Source of the DNA: Rugamonas rubra
Lineage (GTDB): Bacteria; Pseudomonadota; Gammaproteobacteria; Burkholderiales; Burkholderiaceae_D
Direction: 5' to 3'
Length of the DNA stretch: 64,000 nucleotides
NCBI RefSeq assembly: GCF_900114705.1
Contig: NZ_FOTW01000007.1
Location: forward strand, 62,001-126,000
Shown here: piece after piece, positions 9,480-18,728 of the stretch
Layout: each line of letters starts with the position of its first letter
Position numbering within the stretch: the first letter of the stretch is position 1
Notes under the pieces: generated by a model
What the model saw: only the letters and a program-made list of their open reading frames with translations
The model's database searches: none
Told to the model about the DNA's origin: nothing
Program-made: the position numbers and the translations under genes

Positions 9480-10114
9480 AGGCCCCCCAGCAGGAAGCTC
9501 TTGACCATGCCGGTCTGCTGGCCCGCCAACACCAGCGTCACCTCCAGGCTGGTCGGGCCGGTGTTGACCAGCGGGACCGGCGCGGTCTGCTGGGCGCCGG
9601 TGCTGGTCGATTGCCAGCCGCCGTTCTGCCACAGCCGCAGCGTGATGCCGGCCACCGCCGTTTGCAGCGTCACCGCCGGCGCCGGCTCGGCGTCGCCCAG
9701 TGCGGCCTGCCACAAAGCGTCCAGCTCGGTCAGCTCGCGCGTGCCGTTCGACTCGCGCCGCGTCAGCACGCCGTCCTTGACGCGGTAGGACACCACTTGC
9801 AGGCGCGACGGCTCGTTCTCGGCCAGCACGGTGCGCACCAGGGTCAGGCGGTCGTTCTGCGCCAGCAGGTTGGCGCGGTTGCGCAGCAGGACGGCGTCGG
9901 CCAGGTGCTCGCCGTCGCTCTGCATCTGGGCGAAGGTCAGCTGCATGCCGCGGGTCTGCTCCATCTGCGCGGTCAGCGCCTGGCGCGAGCGGATGATGCC
10001 GTCCAGGCCGCGCCAGCCCAGCACGGCGACGATGGCCAGGATGGAGATCGCCACCAGCAGTTCGACCAGCGTGAAGCCGGCCCGGCGCGGCAATGTGCGC
10101 ATGGCCGGCCTCAT
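9476..10114 (-). CDS. gspJ: Type II secretion minor pseudopilin GspJ
   Basis: 212 residues. The prepilin cleavage site is RRAG/FTLVELLVAISIL, with Glu at position 5 of the mature protein. The globular part fits the GspJ family (DAVLLRNRANLLAQNDRLTLVR). It overlaps gspI and gspK by ATGA at each end. It is a tip component of the pseudopilus. Confidence 0.92.
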   Translation of the reverse strand: MRPAMRTLPRRAGFTLVELLVAISILAIVAVLGWRGLDGIIRSRQALTAQMEQTRGMQLTFAQMQSDGEHLADAVLLRNRANLLAQNDRLTLVRTVLAENEPSRLQVVSYRVKDGVLTRRESNGTRELTELDALWQAALGDAEPAPAVTLQTAVAGITLRLWQNGGWQSTSTGAQQTAPVPLVNTGPTSLEVTLVLAGQQTGMVKSFLLGGL

Positions 10115-10500
10115 TGGTTCAGCACCAGTTGCACCAGCTTGATGATGCGGCGCTCGGGTTGGGCCTGGTCGTACACGCTGACCTCGACCCGGCGCAGGCG
10201 CGGGTTGGGGCTGACGATGACCTCCTGCTCGCAGACCAGCTGCATGTCGCCCTGCGGGCAGGCGAAGCTCTGCTTGCCCACCGCCGGGAACACCTTGTCG
10301 AGGCGGATCTGCACCAGCCGGTTCTCGGCCGACCAGGTGGCCATCATGGCGGCGCGCAGGCCGTCGCTGTTCTGCGTCAGGCTGCCGACGGCGCGCAGCG
10401 AGGCGCCCAACGCGGTGCCGACGATGACCAGCGCCACCAGCACTTCGAGCAGGGTGAAGCCGCGCGCGCGGCGGCCGGACGGATGGGGGTGAACTCGCAT
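10111..10500 (-). CDS. gspI: Type II secretion minor pseudopilin GspI
   Basis: 129 residues with the prepilin signal RARG/FTLLEVLVALVIVGTALG and a short C-terminal domain containing the GspI-like TWSAENRLVQIRL. It initiates the pseudopilus tip with GspJ and GspK. One base separates it from gspH, and it overlaps gspJ by ATGA. Confidence 0.93.
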   Translation of the reverse strand: MRVHPHPSGRRARGFTLLEVLVALVIVGTALGASLRAVGSLTQNSDGLRAAMMATWSAENRLVQIRLDKVFPAVGKQSFACPQGDMQLVCEQEVIVSPNPRLRRVEVSVYDQAQPERRIIKLVQLVLNQ

Positions 10501-10501
10501 A

Positions 10502-10978
10502 TCAGTCGACGCTGAAGTGGCCGACGCCGTCGGCGCGGATAGCCACGCTGCCCTTGTCGCCGGCCAGGGTCAGCACGAAGGGCTTGTCGACCGGCTCGCG
10601 GCCGAAGGTAATGCGCAGCGGCGCGCCGGGCAGGCCGCTGGGCGGGTCGAGCAGCAGGTTGAGCGGGCCGTGCTTGAAGCTGCGCTCGCGCAGCAGGTCG
10701 TCCTGCGCCGGCTGCCACCGCTGCTCGTTGCGGATCAGGAAGCGGTAGCGCTCCGGCTCGGCCTCGAAGGCGATCAGGCGGTTGCGCACGATGGCCTCGT
10801 CACGCGCCAGTTGCAGCAGCAGCGCGATGCGTTGCGCCTCCTGCTGCAGCGACTGCTGCTGGCTGGGCAGCGCGTTGAGCGAGACCAGCCCCAGCGTGAC
10901 GCCGAAGATGACCATCACGACCAGCAGCTCGATCAGCGTGAAGGCCCGCTGGCGGCCGTTGCGAAGGCCGGTGCGCAT
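10502..10978 (-). CDS. gspH: Type II secretion minor pseudopilin GspH
   Basis: 158 residues. The prepilin motif is RQRA/FTLIELLVVMVIFG, so the residue before the cleavage site is Ala, not the usual Gly; prepilin peptidases tolerate this in some minor pseudopilins. The remainder has the GspH pattern (QQEAQRIALLLQLARDEAI). It sits 33 bp behind gspG. Confidence 0.92.
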   Translation of the reverse strand: MRTGLRNGRQRAFTLIELLVVMVIFGVTLGLVSLNALPSQQQSLQQEAQRIALLLQLARDEAIVRNRLIAFEAEPERYRFLIRNEQRWQPAQDDLLRERSFKHGPLNLLLDPPSGLPGAPLRITFGREPVDKPFVLTLAGDKGSVAIRADGVGHFSVD

Positions 10979-11011
10979 GGTGGACAGGTTCCGCTCGACG
11001 GCGCGGGGGGC

Positions 11012-11455
11012 TTAGATGTCCCAGGAGCCGATGTCGGCGTCGTCGCCGCTGCCGCCCGGCTGGCCGTCGGCGCCCAGCGAGAACACGTCGACCTCGCCTT
11101 TGACGCCAGGCGAGAGGAACTGGTAGGGGTAGCCCCACGGGTCCTTCGGCATCTTCTCCAAATAGCCGCCGGCCTTCCAGCCGTTGGCCGCCGGGCCGGT
11201 GCTCGGCTTGCTCAGCAGCGCCTGCAGGCCCTGCTCGGTGGTCGGATAGCGCTGGTTGTCCAGCTTGTAGAGCTTGAGCGCCTGCATGACGGTCGAGATG
11301 TCGACCTTGGCGGCGGCGATCTTCGACTCGCCCGTGCGGCTGAGCAGCTTGGGCACCACCAACGCGGCCAGCACGCCCATGATGACCACCACCACCATGA
11401 TTTCGATCAGCGTAAAGCCGCGCGCGACACGACGTGGAATAGACAGTTTTTTCAT
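11012..11455 (-). CDS. gspG: Type II secretion major pseudopilin GspG
   Basis: 147 residues. The prepilin signal RVARG/FTLIEIMVVVVIMGVLAALVVP leads into the conserved GspG core (KVDISTVMQALKLYKLDNQRYPTTEQGL) and calcium-loop region (VFSLGADGQPGG). It builds the pseudopilus shaft and is the first gene of the operon. Oddly, the bases before its ATG read CCCCTCCT, the complement of a Shine-Dalgarno sequence, so no ordinary ribosome site is visible. Confidence 0.96.
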   Translation of the reverse strand: MKKLSIPRRVARGFTLIEIMVVVVIMGVLAALVVPKLLSRTGESKIAAAKVDISTVMQALKLYKLDNQRYPTTEQGLQALLSKPSTGPAANGWKAGGYLEKMPKDPWGYPYQFLSPGVKGEVDVFSLGADGQPGGSGDDADIGSWDI

Positions 11456-11495
11456 AGGAGGGGCGGCAATGATGATTGAATTGAAATGAGGGGAG

Positions 11496-11525
11496 AGTAT
11501 AAGGCCGAACCGCCGCAGCGGCCAA
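11496..11525 (-). promoter_or_regulatory. Candidate sigma-70 promoter of the gsp operon
   Basis: Reading the minus strand, TTGGCC (11525-11520) and TATACT (11101+400, i.e. 11501-11496) are 18 bp apart, ahead of gspG. This would put the transcript start near 11490, about 35 nt before the gspG ATG. Assigned by consensus only. Confidence 0.45.
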
Positions 11526-11561
11526 GGTGTGACATGTATTTTGCGGCGCGCACTCTTAAAG

Positions 11562-11600
11562 ACGGCTTAATGGCGCCAACATGGCGCCAATTTAGCCGTT
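11562..11600. terminator. Hairpin between the amidohydrolase gene and the gsp operon
   Basis: Imperfect inverted repeat with arms ACGGCTTAATGGCGCCA and TGGCGCCAATTTAGCCGT around an ACA loop. On the plus strand it is followed by a short T run, on the minus strand by CTTTAAG. It lies 38 bp past the amidohydrolase stop and probably separates that transcript from gspG. Confidence 0.5.
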
Positions 11601-11637
11601 TTTATGACAATTACGTGACGCGGAGCCCCGGCCACGC

Positions 11638-13791
11638 CTAGTCGCGCTTGCGGGCGATGCCGTTGACACGGCCCAGCGCGCCCTCGTTGCCGCCGGCGGC
11701 GGCGTGCTTGCTCGACACCGGCGCCAGCGCCTTCAACTGCGGCGCGTCCTTGACGAAGGGGACGATGCCCAGCGCGGCGTCGATCTCGTGCGGATACACC
11801 AGGTAGCCACGGGTGATCACCGCCGCCACCTTGCGCACGTCGGCGATGTCGCGGGTCGGGTCGCCGTCGACCAGCACCAGGTCGGCCAGCTTGCCCGCCG
11901 CGATGCTGCCGCGCTCGTGGCTGGTGCGGGTGTAGAGGGCGCCGTTCTTGGTGGCCACCTGCAGCGCCTGGGCCGGCGTCAGGCCGGCCTTGACCAGCAT
12001 GGCCAGCTCGGCCTGCAGGGTGAAGCCGGCCAGCTCGTCGGTGCCGGCGACGATGGGCACGCCGGCGCGGTACAGGATGCCGACGAACTGCACCATCTTG
12101 GCGTAGGACTGCTCGTAGCGCTTCAGCGTGGCGGCGTCGGCGATCTTCATGGTGCCGACCGAGAAGCCGCGCCGCACGTCCGGCGGCATGTGCTCGGCGA
12201 TCGGCGCGAAGGGCTCGTTGATGTCGCCGTCGCGCTGCTTGAGGAAGGCGAAGGTGGCCAGGGTCGGGTCGATGGCGATCTTCTTGCGCGCCAGCGTGGC
12301 GACGAAGTCCTTGACCGGCTTGGACTGGAAGTCCAGCCCGGCCACCTTCTCGGACGGCAGGATGAAGCGTTCCAGGGTGCGCGTCTCGGTGCTCGGCGTG
12401 ACCAGGAAGTTGAGCATCACCTGGTTGATGTGCTGGATCTCGTCGTAGCCGGCGTCGATCGCCTGCTGGGCGCGCAGGCCGGCGGGGATGTGGCCGGAGA
12501 CGCGCATGCCACGGCCGTGGGCGTAGGCCACGGTGTCCTTGAGGATGGCGTGCGGGAAGGAGTTGTAGATCTTCAGCTGCGGATAGCCGTGCTCGGCGTA
12601 CCAGTCGATGGCGTTCTTGGCCTGCGCCAGGTCCTTGACGACGAAGCCGCCGTTCGACGAGTACGGGCTCTCGCCCTCGAGGAAGCCGGTCGGCACCACC
12701 TGCGGCGCCAGCAGCTTGCCGGCGGCCGTCTCGTCGAGCATCAGCTGCAGCTGGGCGTTGTCGTTGCCCATGTCGCGCACGCTGGTGACGCCGGCCGCCA
12801 GGTTCAGCGCGCCGGACCAGCGGTCGACGTGGCCGTGCATGTCGAACAGGCCGGGCAGCAGCACGCGGCCGGCGGCGTCGATCTCGTTGACGGCGCCGCG
12901 CACCGGCGCGCCGGCCGGCAGCACGGCGCTGATGCGGCCGCGCAGCACGTAGACGTCGGACGGCGCGCCCAGGGTCGCCTTGTCGCTGTCGAACACGCGG
13001 GCGTTGCGCACCACCGTCAGGCCGGGCAGCGGATGCTGCAGCTGGGCGGCGACGTCGGTCAGCATCTTGCTCTCGGCGGCCTTCTGGCGCTCGGCCATGG
13101 CCGCCACGTTGGCCTGCCAGCCCTGCTCGAGCATGTTGGCGAAGCCGGGCATGATGACGCCGAACAGGCGCGGCTTGGCGCCCGTGGTGGCCCACATGAA
13201 CGAGGGCGACAGGCCGATGCCGGTCTGCGCCAGCAGCTGCACGGTCTGCGTCTTGCCGTCGGCGCTGCTGACCTCCATGCTGTCGAGCACGCGCTGCGCC
13301 AGCGTGCCCGAGGGCAGCAGCGCCAGCTTGCCGTCCGGCGCCGCCGCCAGCGCGCCGATGGCCGCCGAGCTGACCTCGAAGGAGCTGTTCAGCGGCACGT
13401 AGGCGGCGGCGCCGCTGACGCTCTTCTGGCCCTGCTCGGAGGTCGACTTCCAGCTGGCCAGGTCGCCCTTGCGCTCGAAGCGCTCGTCGACCACGGCGCC
13501 GAAGGTGGAATTGCCCTTGACGGCGTAGTCGGTCATGGTGCCGTCGGCGCCGAGGCGGAACTGTTCCGTCAACTCGGGGCCACGACCGTTGTCCTTGTAG
13601 ATGAAGTTCACCTTGGTCAGGCCGTCGTCGGCGCGCTCGACCACCTGCTGGCCGATCTGCTTGCCGTTCTCGGCGATGATCAGGAAGGTGGTGGTGGTGG
13701 CGGCGGCGTAGGCCGGCGCACTGAAGGCGGCCGCGACGGCCATGCTCAACGCCAGGGGTAGGGCGGGAAGTCTGCTCAGCTTCAAATTCAT
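11638..13791 (-). CDS. Exported metal-dependent amidohydrolase
   Basis: 717 residues. Residues 1-29 form a signal peptide ending AYA. About 30-255 is an extra N-terminal beta-rich region (FLIIAENGKQIGQQVV). The amidohydrolase fold follows, with metal motif LFDMHGHVD, candidate bridging lysine in LKIYNS, later His in SGHIPAG and IQHIN, and catalytic Asp in VAGTDELAG. The C-terminal strands close with GKLADLVLVDGDP. Substrate is unknown; related periplasmic enzymes cleave peptides or cyclic amides. It stands alone, with its promoter region at 13792-13919. Confidence 0.85.
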   Translation of the reverse strand: MNLKLSRLPALPLALSMAVAAAFSAPAYAAATTTTFLIIAENGKQIGQQVVERADDGLTKVNFIYKDNGRGPELTEQFRLGADGTMTDYAVKGNSTFGAVVDERFERKGDLASWKSTSEQGQKSVSGAAAYVPLNSSFEVSSAAIGALAAAPDGKLALLPSGTLAQRVLDSMEVSSADGKTQTVQLLAQTGIGLSPSFMWATTGAKPRLFGVIMPGFANMLEQGWQANVAAMAERQKAAESKMLTDVAAQLQHPLPGLTVVRNARVFDSDKATLGAPSDVYVLRGRISAVLPAGAPVRGAVNEIDAAGRVLLPGLFDMHGHVDRWSGALNLAAGVTSVRDMGNDNAQLQLMLDETAAGKLLAPQVVPTGFLEGESPYSSNGGFVVKDLAQAKNAIDWYAEHGYPQLKIYNSFPHAILKDTVAYAHGRGMRVSGHIPAGLRAQQAIDAGYDEIQHINQVMLNFLVTPSTETRTLERFILPSEKVAGLDFQSKPVKDFVATLARKKIAIDPTLATFAFLKQRDGDINEPFAPIAEHMPPDVRRGFSVGTMKIADAATLKRYEQSYAKMVQFVGILYRAGVPIVAGTDELAGFTLQAELAMLVKAGLTPAQALQVATKNGALYTRTSHERGSIAAGKLADLVLVDGDPTRDIADVRKVAAVITRGYLVYPHEIDAALGIVPFVKDAPQLKALAPVSSKHAAAGGNEGALGRVNGIARKRD

Positions 13792-13919
13792 CTCCTTATG
13801 GGTGATTGCAACGCGGGACGACGGAACGACGGATGCGGCGACCCACCCCGGACGGCGCGCGGCGGGGTCGGATCGTCGGACATGCTAACAGGGTCTTGCC
13901 AAGATGTCAGGCTTGCCGT

Positions 13920-14687
13920 TCAGCCAGCGTCGGCGGCGTCGCGCGCGGCGCACACCGGGCAGTCGACGTTGCGGCCGATGGCGATGCTGTTCCATTCCAT
14001 GTGCAGGCCGTCGAGCAGCAGCAGGCGGCCGGCCAGCGACTGGCCGATGCCCATCACCAGCTTGAGCGCCTCGGCCGCCTGCATGGCGCCGACCACGCCG
14101 ACCAGCGGCGCGAACACGCCCATGGTCGAGCAGGCGACGTCCTCGAACTGCTGGTCCTGCGGGAACAGGCAGGAGTAGCAGGGCTGCGCGCCGCCGCGCG
14201 GGTCGAACACGCTGACCTGGCCGTCGAAGCGGATCACCGCGCCCGACACCAGCGGCTTGGCCGCCGCCACGCAGGCGCGGTTGACGGCGTGGCGGGTGGC
14301 GAAGTTGTCGGTGCAGTCGAGCACCACGTCGGCCGCCGCCACCAGCTCGGCCAGGCGCGCCTCGTCGGCGCGCTCGACCAGGGCGAGCACCTCGATCTCG
14401 GGATTGATCGCCAACAGGGTGGCGCGGGCCGACTCGGCCTTGGGCTGGCCGACCCGCGCCGTGGTGTGGGCGATCTGGCGCTGCAGGTTGGTCAGGTCGA
14501 CCAGGTCGTCGTCGACCAGGGTCAGCCGGCCGACCCCGGCCGAGGCCAGGTACATGGCGGCCGGCGAGCCGAGGCCGCCGGCGCCGACCACCAGCACGCG
14601 CGCGGCCAGCAGCTTTTGCTGGCCCTCGATGCCGATCTCGTCGAGCAGGATGTGGCGCGAGTAGCGCAGCAGTTGGGCGTCGTTCAT
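13920..14687 (-). CDS. moeB: Sulfur-carrier protein adenylyltransferase (MoeB/ThiF/HesA family)
   Basis: 255 residues, normal for MoeB. Nucleotide-binding motif VVGAGGLGSPAA lies near 34-45, with DDLVDLTNLQRQ and DCTDNFATRHAVN after it. Two zinc-binding pairs, CYSC and CPVC, are present, and a candidate catalytic Cys sits in DVACSTMG. The enzyme adenylates the C-terminal Gly of a ubiquitin-like sulfur carrier (MoaD or ThiS). No moa or thi gene lies nearby, so the partner cannot be decided. It is the last gene of the gpmA-envC-ctpA run, 34 bp after ctpA. Confidence 0.85.
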   Translation of the reverse strand: MNDAQLLRYSRHILLDEIGIEGQQKLLAARVLVVGAGGLGSPAAMYLASAGVGRLTLVDDDLVDLTNLQRQIAHTTARVGQPKAESARATLLAINPEIEVLALVERADEARLAELVAAADVVLDCTDNFATRHAVNRACVAAAKPLVSGAVIRFDGQVSVFDPRGGAQPCYSCLFPQDQQFEDVACSTMGVFAPLVGVVGAMQAAEALKLVMGIGQSLAGRLLLLDGLHMEWNSIAIGRNVDCPVCAARDAADAG

Positions 14688-14721
14688 GTCGTTGTTCGCA
14701 GGTGCGGCGCCGGATGGCGGG

Positions 14722-16266
14722 CTATTTTTTCGGCGGCTGGAGCTTGTCGGCCGGCTTGGCCTCGACCTCGGCCTTGGCCTTGGCGGCCGCGGCGGACGCC
14801 GGCTTGGCGCTGGCCTTGCCGTCGAGCTTGGTTTCGGCGGCGACGGCCGGCGCCGCCGTCTCGGCCTTGGCCAGCTTCAGCGGCAGGCCCTTGAAGTGGT
14901 TCAAGGCCTGGGCCAGCTGGAAGTCGTCCTTGGCGCCGAACTCGAAGGGCTTCTGTTTGCGCGCCAGGGCGGCCAGGCGCTGCTCCTCCTCCAGCTCGTC
15001 GTTGCCGGCGGCCTTGGCCGGTGCTGCCGCGCCCTTGTCGTCGTCGTTGTTCAGGTGCTTCACCAGGTCGGCCTCGCGCACGCGCAGGCCGTTCATGCCG
15101 TCGCCGTCGGCCGTCTCGTCGACCAGCAGGTCGGGCACGATGCCCTTGGCCTGGATCGAGCGGTTGTGCGGCGTGTAGTAACGCGCCGTGGTCAGCTTGA
15201 CCGCCGTGTCCGGGGTCAGCTGGCGCAACGTCTGCACCGAGCCCTTGCCGAAGGTCTGGCTGCCCATGATGATGGCGCGCTTGTAGTCCTGCAGCGCGCC
15301 GGCGACGATCTCCGAGGCCGAGGCCGAGCCGGCGTTGACCAGCACCACCATCGGCACGTCCTTCAGCGCCGCCGGCAGCTTGGCCAGCGGGTCGGCGCCC
15401 TTGTTGGGGGCGTAGAACTCGCGCCGGCCGTAGAAGGTCTCCTTCGAGGTGGCCAGCTGGCCGTTGGTCGAGACGATCACCGCGTCCTTCGGCAGGAAGG
15501 CGGCGGCCACGCCGATCGCGCCCGGCACCACGCCGCCCGGGTCGTTGCGCAGGTCCAGCACCAGGCCCTTCAAATGCGGCTCCTGGGCGTACAGCGCGGC
15601 CAGCTTCTTGGCCATGTCCTCGACGGTGGGCTCCTGGAACTGCGCGATGCGCAGCCAGCCGTAGCCCGGCTCGACGATCTTCGCCTTGACGCTCTGCACG
15701 CGGATCTCCTCGCGCACGATGCTCAGGGTGAGCGGCTTGTCGAGCTCCTTGCGGGTGATGTTGAGCAGCACCTTGGAGTGCGGCTCGCCGCGCATCTTCT
15801 TGACCGCCTCGTCCAGGTTCAGGCCCTTGATGGCGGCGCCGTCGATGCGGGTGATCAGGTCGCCGGCCTTGATGCCGGCCTTGAAGGCGGGCGAGTCCTC
15901 GATCGGCGAGACGACCTTGATGTAGCCGTCCTCCATGGCGACCTCGATGCCGATGCCGACGAACTTGCCGGCGACCGCCTCGCGCATGTCGCGGAAGGCC
16001 TTCTTGTCGAGGTAGACCGAGTGCGGGTCGAGCGAGGCGACCATGCCGCTGATGGCCTCGGTGAGCAGCTTCTTGTCGTCGACCGTCTCGACGTAGTCGG
16101 ACTTGATCAGGCCGAACACGTCGGACAGCTGGCGCAACTCCTCGAGCGGCAGCGGCGAAGGCAGGCCGCCGGCCTTTTGGGCGCTGGCGGAGAACTGCAG
16201 CGAAGCCGTGATGCCGGCCACCATGCCCAGGCCGATCAGGCCCAGGCTTTTGACTTTGTTGCCCAT
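14722..16266 (-). CDS. ctpA: Carboxy-terminal processing protease, S41 family
   Basis: 514 residues. An N-terminal signal/anchor (1-30) is followed by a PDZ domain (about 93-175, SPAFKAGIKAGDLITRIDG) and the S41 catalytic domain. The catalytic Ser lies in NAGSASASEIVAGAL and the Lys in TFGKGSVQTL. A long Ala/Lys-rich tail follows the protease. It cleaves periplasmic proteins at the C-terminus. It is 42 bp behind envC in a frequent betaproteobacterial order. Confidence 0.93.
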   Translation of the reverse strand: MGNKVKSLGLIGLGMVAGITASLQFSASAQKAGGLPSPLPLEELRQLSDVFGLIKSDYVETVDDKKLLTEAISGMVASLDPHSVYLDKKAFRDMREAVAGKFVGIGIEVAMEDGYIKVVSPIEDSPAFKAGIKAGDLITRIDGAAIKGLNLDEAVKKMRGEPHSKVLLNITRKELDKPLTLSIVREEIRVQSVKAKIVEPGYGWLRIAQFQEPTVEDMAKKLAALYAQEPHLKGLVLDLRNDPGGVVPGAIGVAAAFLPKDAVIVSTNGQLATSKETFYGRREFYAPNKGADPLAKLPAALKDVPMVVLVNAGSASASEIVAGALQDYKRAIIMGSQTFGKGSVQTLRQLTPDTAVKLTTARYYTPHNRSIQAKGIVPDLLVDETADGDGMNGLRVREADLVKHLNNDDDKGAAAPAKAAGNDELEEEQRLAALARKQKPFEFGAKDDFQLAQALNHFKGLPLKLAKAETAAPAVAAETKLDGKASAKPASAAAAKAKAEVEAKPADKLQPPKK

Positions 16267-16308
16267 GTTGTGTATCCGCGCTCCGCTATGCTGTGCTTGG
16301 TGTGCTTG

Positions 16309-17853
16309 CTAAAACTTGACCCAGGTGGCGGGGTCGAACGCCCGGCCCTGGTGGCGAAGCTCGAAGTATAAACCCGATTCCTCGTTGCCGCCGCTGTTTC
16401 CCGCGCTGGCGATGGGCTCGCCGCCCTTGACCACGTCGCCGGCGCGCTTGAGCAGGCTCTGGTTGTTGCCGTAGATGCTCATGTACTGGCCGCCGTGGTC
16501 GACGATGATCAGGTTGCCGAAGCCGCGCAGCCACTCGGAGAACACCACCCGGCCGCCGGCCACGGCGTGGATGTCGCTGCCCTCGGCGGCGCGGATGAAC
16601 ACCCCCTTCCAGCTCGGCCCGTCGCCGCGCTTGGCGCCGAAGCGGGCCGCCAGCTTGCCGGCCACCGGCGCGCGCAGCTGGCCGCGCAGGCCGGCGAAGG
16701 CGCCGGCCGGCGCGGCCGGGGCCAGCGCCACGTCGGCGGCGCGGGCCGGCGCGCGCACCGCTTCCTCCTTCGGTTCCGGCTTGGGCTCGGGGCGGATGTC
16801 GGGCCGGGTGTCGGGCCGCGCCTCCGGCTTGTGCGCCAGCTTGGGTTCGTCGGCGTCGATCGGATCGAGCTTGGCCGGCGGCGCCGGCTTGATGCTGCCG
16901 GCCTTGTTGCGCTCGGCCTTGTCGGCCTTGTCGGATTTGAGGCGGGCGAGCCGTTCGCGCTCGGCCTCGGCCGCCTTGGCGCGCGCCAGCAGGCGCGCCT
17001 CCTGCTCGGCCTTGGCCTTGGCGGCCTTGGCGGCGGCCACCTGTTCCAGGCGGCGCTTCTCGGCGGCGGCGGCGGCGGCCTGCTCCTCGATCAGCTTGGC
17101 CAGCTTGTCGACCAGACCGGCCATGCGCTGCTCGTCGCGCTCGACGTTGCCGGCCTCCTTGCGCTGCGCCACCAGGCGCTTCGACAGGGTGGCCAAGAGC
17201 GCGGCGCGGCGGCCCTTCTCCTGCTCCAGCAGGGCCTTTTGTTGCAATTCCTCGGCGGCGATCTCGGCCAGCTCGTCCTTGGCGTTCTGCGCCTCGGCCT
17301 GGTTGGTTTCGACCGCCCGCAGGTTGGCGCGCAGCGACTCGAGCAGGCGCGCCTGCGCCTGCGAGACATAGGCCATCATCTGCAGGTCGCGGTTGATGCG
17401 GTTCGGGTTGTCGCCCGACAGCAGTAATTTGATGCGGTCCTCGTTGCCGGCGACGTATTGCTCGCGCAGCAGCTTGGCCAGCTGTTTCTTTTGTTGTTCG
17501 ACGGTGGCGGCCAGGCGCGTCTGCTCGGCGCCCAGCTGGCCCAGCTTGACGTTGGTCTCGCCCTGCTCGACGGCCAGGTCGCGCAGCGCCCGGTTGGCGT
17601 TGGAGATCGCCCCCTCGGACTCGGCCAGCGTGTCGGCGGCGTTGTCCTTGGCGCTCTCGGTCTGGCTGATGTCGCGCTTGAGGGCGCTGAGCTTCTGCTG
17701 CAGGCCGGCGCGCTCGGCCTCGGCGACCGCCTTTTGCTTGCTGCGTTCGGTGGCCTTGGGCGCGGCCTGGGCGGCGCCGCCGGCGAGCGCCAGCAGCAGG
17801 CCCAGCAGAACGGCCGCAGCGCGGCCGCCGATACGGGAGGAGAGGAAGGGCAA
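16309..17853 (-). CDS. envC: EnvC-like amidase activator with a degenerate LytM domain
   Basis: 514 residues. A signal peptide (about 1-30) is followed by long coiled coil (about 35-290), a Pro/Glu/Lys-rich linker (about 300-375) and a C-terminal M23/LytM domain. The metal-binding HxxxD motif is replaced by WKGVFIRAAEGSD, as in E. coli EnvC, so the domain is probably not a peptidase but activates cell-wall amidases during septum splitting. It lies 3 bp behind gpmA. Confidence 0.88.
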   Translation of the reverse strand: MPFLSSRIGGRAAAVLLGLLLALAGGAAQAAPKATERSKQKAVAEAERAGLQQKLSALKRDISQTESAKDNAADTLAESEGAISNANRALRDLAVEQGETNVKLGQLGAEQTRLAATVEQQKKQLAKLLREQYVAGNEDRIKLLLSGDNPNRINRDLQMMAYVSQAQARLLESLRANLRAVETNQAEAQNAKDELAEIAAEELQQKALLEQEKGRRAALLATLSKRLVAQRKEAGNVERDEQRMAGLVDKLAKLIEEQAAAAAAEKRRLEQVAAAKAAKAKAEQEARLLARAKAAEAERERLARLKSDKADKAERNKAGSIKPAPPAKLDPIDADEPKLAHKPEARPDTRPDIRPEPKPEPKEEAVRAPARAADVALAPAAPAGAFAGLRGQLRAPVAGKLAARFGAKRGDGPSWKGVFIRAAEGSDIHAVAGGRVVFSEWLRGFGNLIIVDHGGQYMSIYGNNQSLLKRAGDVVKGGEPIASAGNSGGNEESGLYFELRHQGRAFDPATWVKF

Positions 17854-17856
17854 AAC

Positions 17857-18603
17857 TTACTTGGCCTTACCTTGGTTGGCCACGGCGGCCTGGGCGGCGG
17901 CGATGGCGGCGGCGTCGCCCAGGTAGTAGCTGCGGATCGGCTTGAGGTCGGCGTCGAGCTCGTAGACCAGCGGCTGGCCGTTGGGGATGTTGAGGCCGAC
18001 GATGTCCTCGTCGCTGATGCCGTCGAGCATCTTGATCAGCGCGCGCAGGCTGTTGCCGTGGGCCGAGATCAGGATCTGCTTGCCGGCGCGGATGGCCGGC
18101 GCGATCTCCTCGTCCCAGGCCGGCATGACGCGGGCCACGGTGTCCTTCAGGCATTCGGTGAGCGGAATCGAGGCCTTCGGCAGGCCGGCGTAGCGCGGGT
18201 CGTTGAAGGAGGTGCGCGGGTCGTCCTCGGCCAGCGGCGGCGGCGGCGTGTCGTAGCTGCGGCGCCACACCAGCACCTGCTCGTCGCCGTACTTGGCCGC
18301 CGTCTCGCCCTTGTCCAGGCCCTGCAGGGCGCCGTAGTGGCGCTCGTTGAGGCGCCAGTCGTGCTTGATCGGCAGGTACATCATATCCATCGCGTCGAGC
18401 GACAGCCAGAGCGTGCGGATGGCGCGCTTGAGCACCGAGGTGTAGGCCAGGTCGAAGCTGAAGCCGGCCTCCTTGAGCACGCGGCCGGCGGCGCTGGCCT
18501 CGGCCACGCCCTTCTCGGTCAGGTCGACGTCGGTCCAGCCGGTGAAGCGGTTCGACAGGTTCCAGGTGGACTCGCCATGGCGCATGAATACGATTTTATA
18601 CAT
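17857..18603 (-). CDS. gpmA: 2,3-bisphosphoglycerate-dependent phosphoglycerate mutase
   Basis: 248 residues from ATG 18603 ([12 protein letters not shown]); 14 more in-frame codons upstream lack family similarity. The phosphohistidine motif RHGES, the [11 protein letters not shown] loop and the second His in [10 protein letters not shown] are intact. It interconverts 3- and 2-phosphoglycerate in glycolysis. It is first in the minus-strand run gpmA-envC-ctpA-moeB and diverges from the rhodanese gene. Confidence 0.96.
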   Translation of the reverse strand: MYKIVFMRHGESTWNLSNRFTGWTDVDLTEKGVAEASAAGRVLKEAGFSFDLAYTSVLKRAIRTLWLSLDAMDMMYLPIKHDWRLNERHYGALQGLDKGETAAKYGDEQVLVWRRSYDTPPPPLAEDDPRTSFNDPRYAGLPKASIPLTECLKDTVARVMPAWDEEIAPAIRAGKQILISAHGNSLRALIKMLDGISDEDIVGLNIPNGQPLVYELDADLKPIRSYYLGDAAAIAAAQAAVANQGKAK

Positions 18604-18692
18604 AAGGCAATCTTCAAAAGGTGATTTAAGGAAACTAGTGGACAAACATCGGTCAAACGAATGCGATTGCAGAACTCTGCCAGCTTCTATTT

Positions 18693-18698
18693 TATAAT
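18693..18698 (+). promoter_or_regulatory. Candidate -10 box of the rhodanese-grxC transcript
   Basis: A perfect TATAAT lies 30 bp before the rhodanese ATG in the 125-bp divergent region. A candidate -35 (TTGCAG) is 20 bp upstream, a little far. Confidence 0.45.
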
Positions 18699-18728
18699 GC
18701 GCGCATTGACTTAAACCATTGGATCCCC

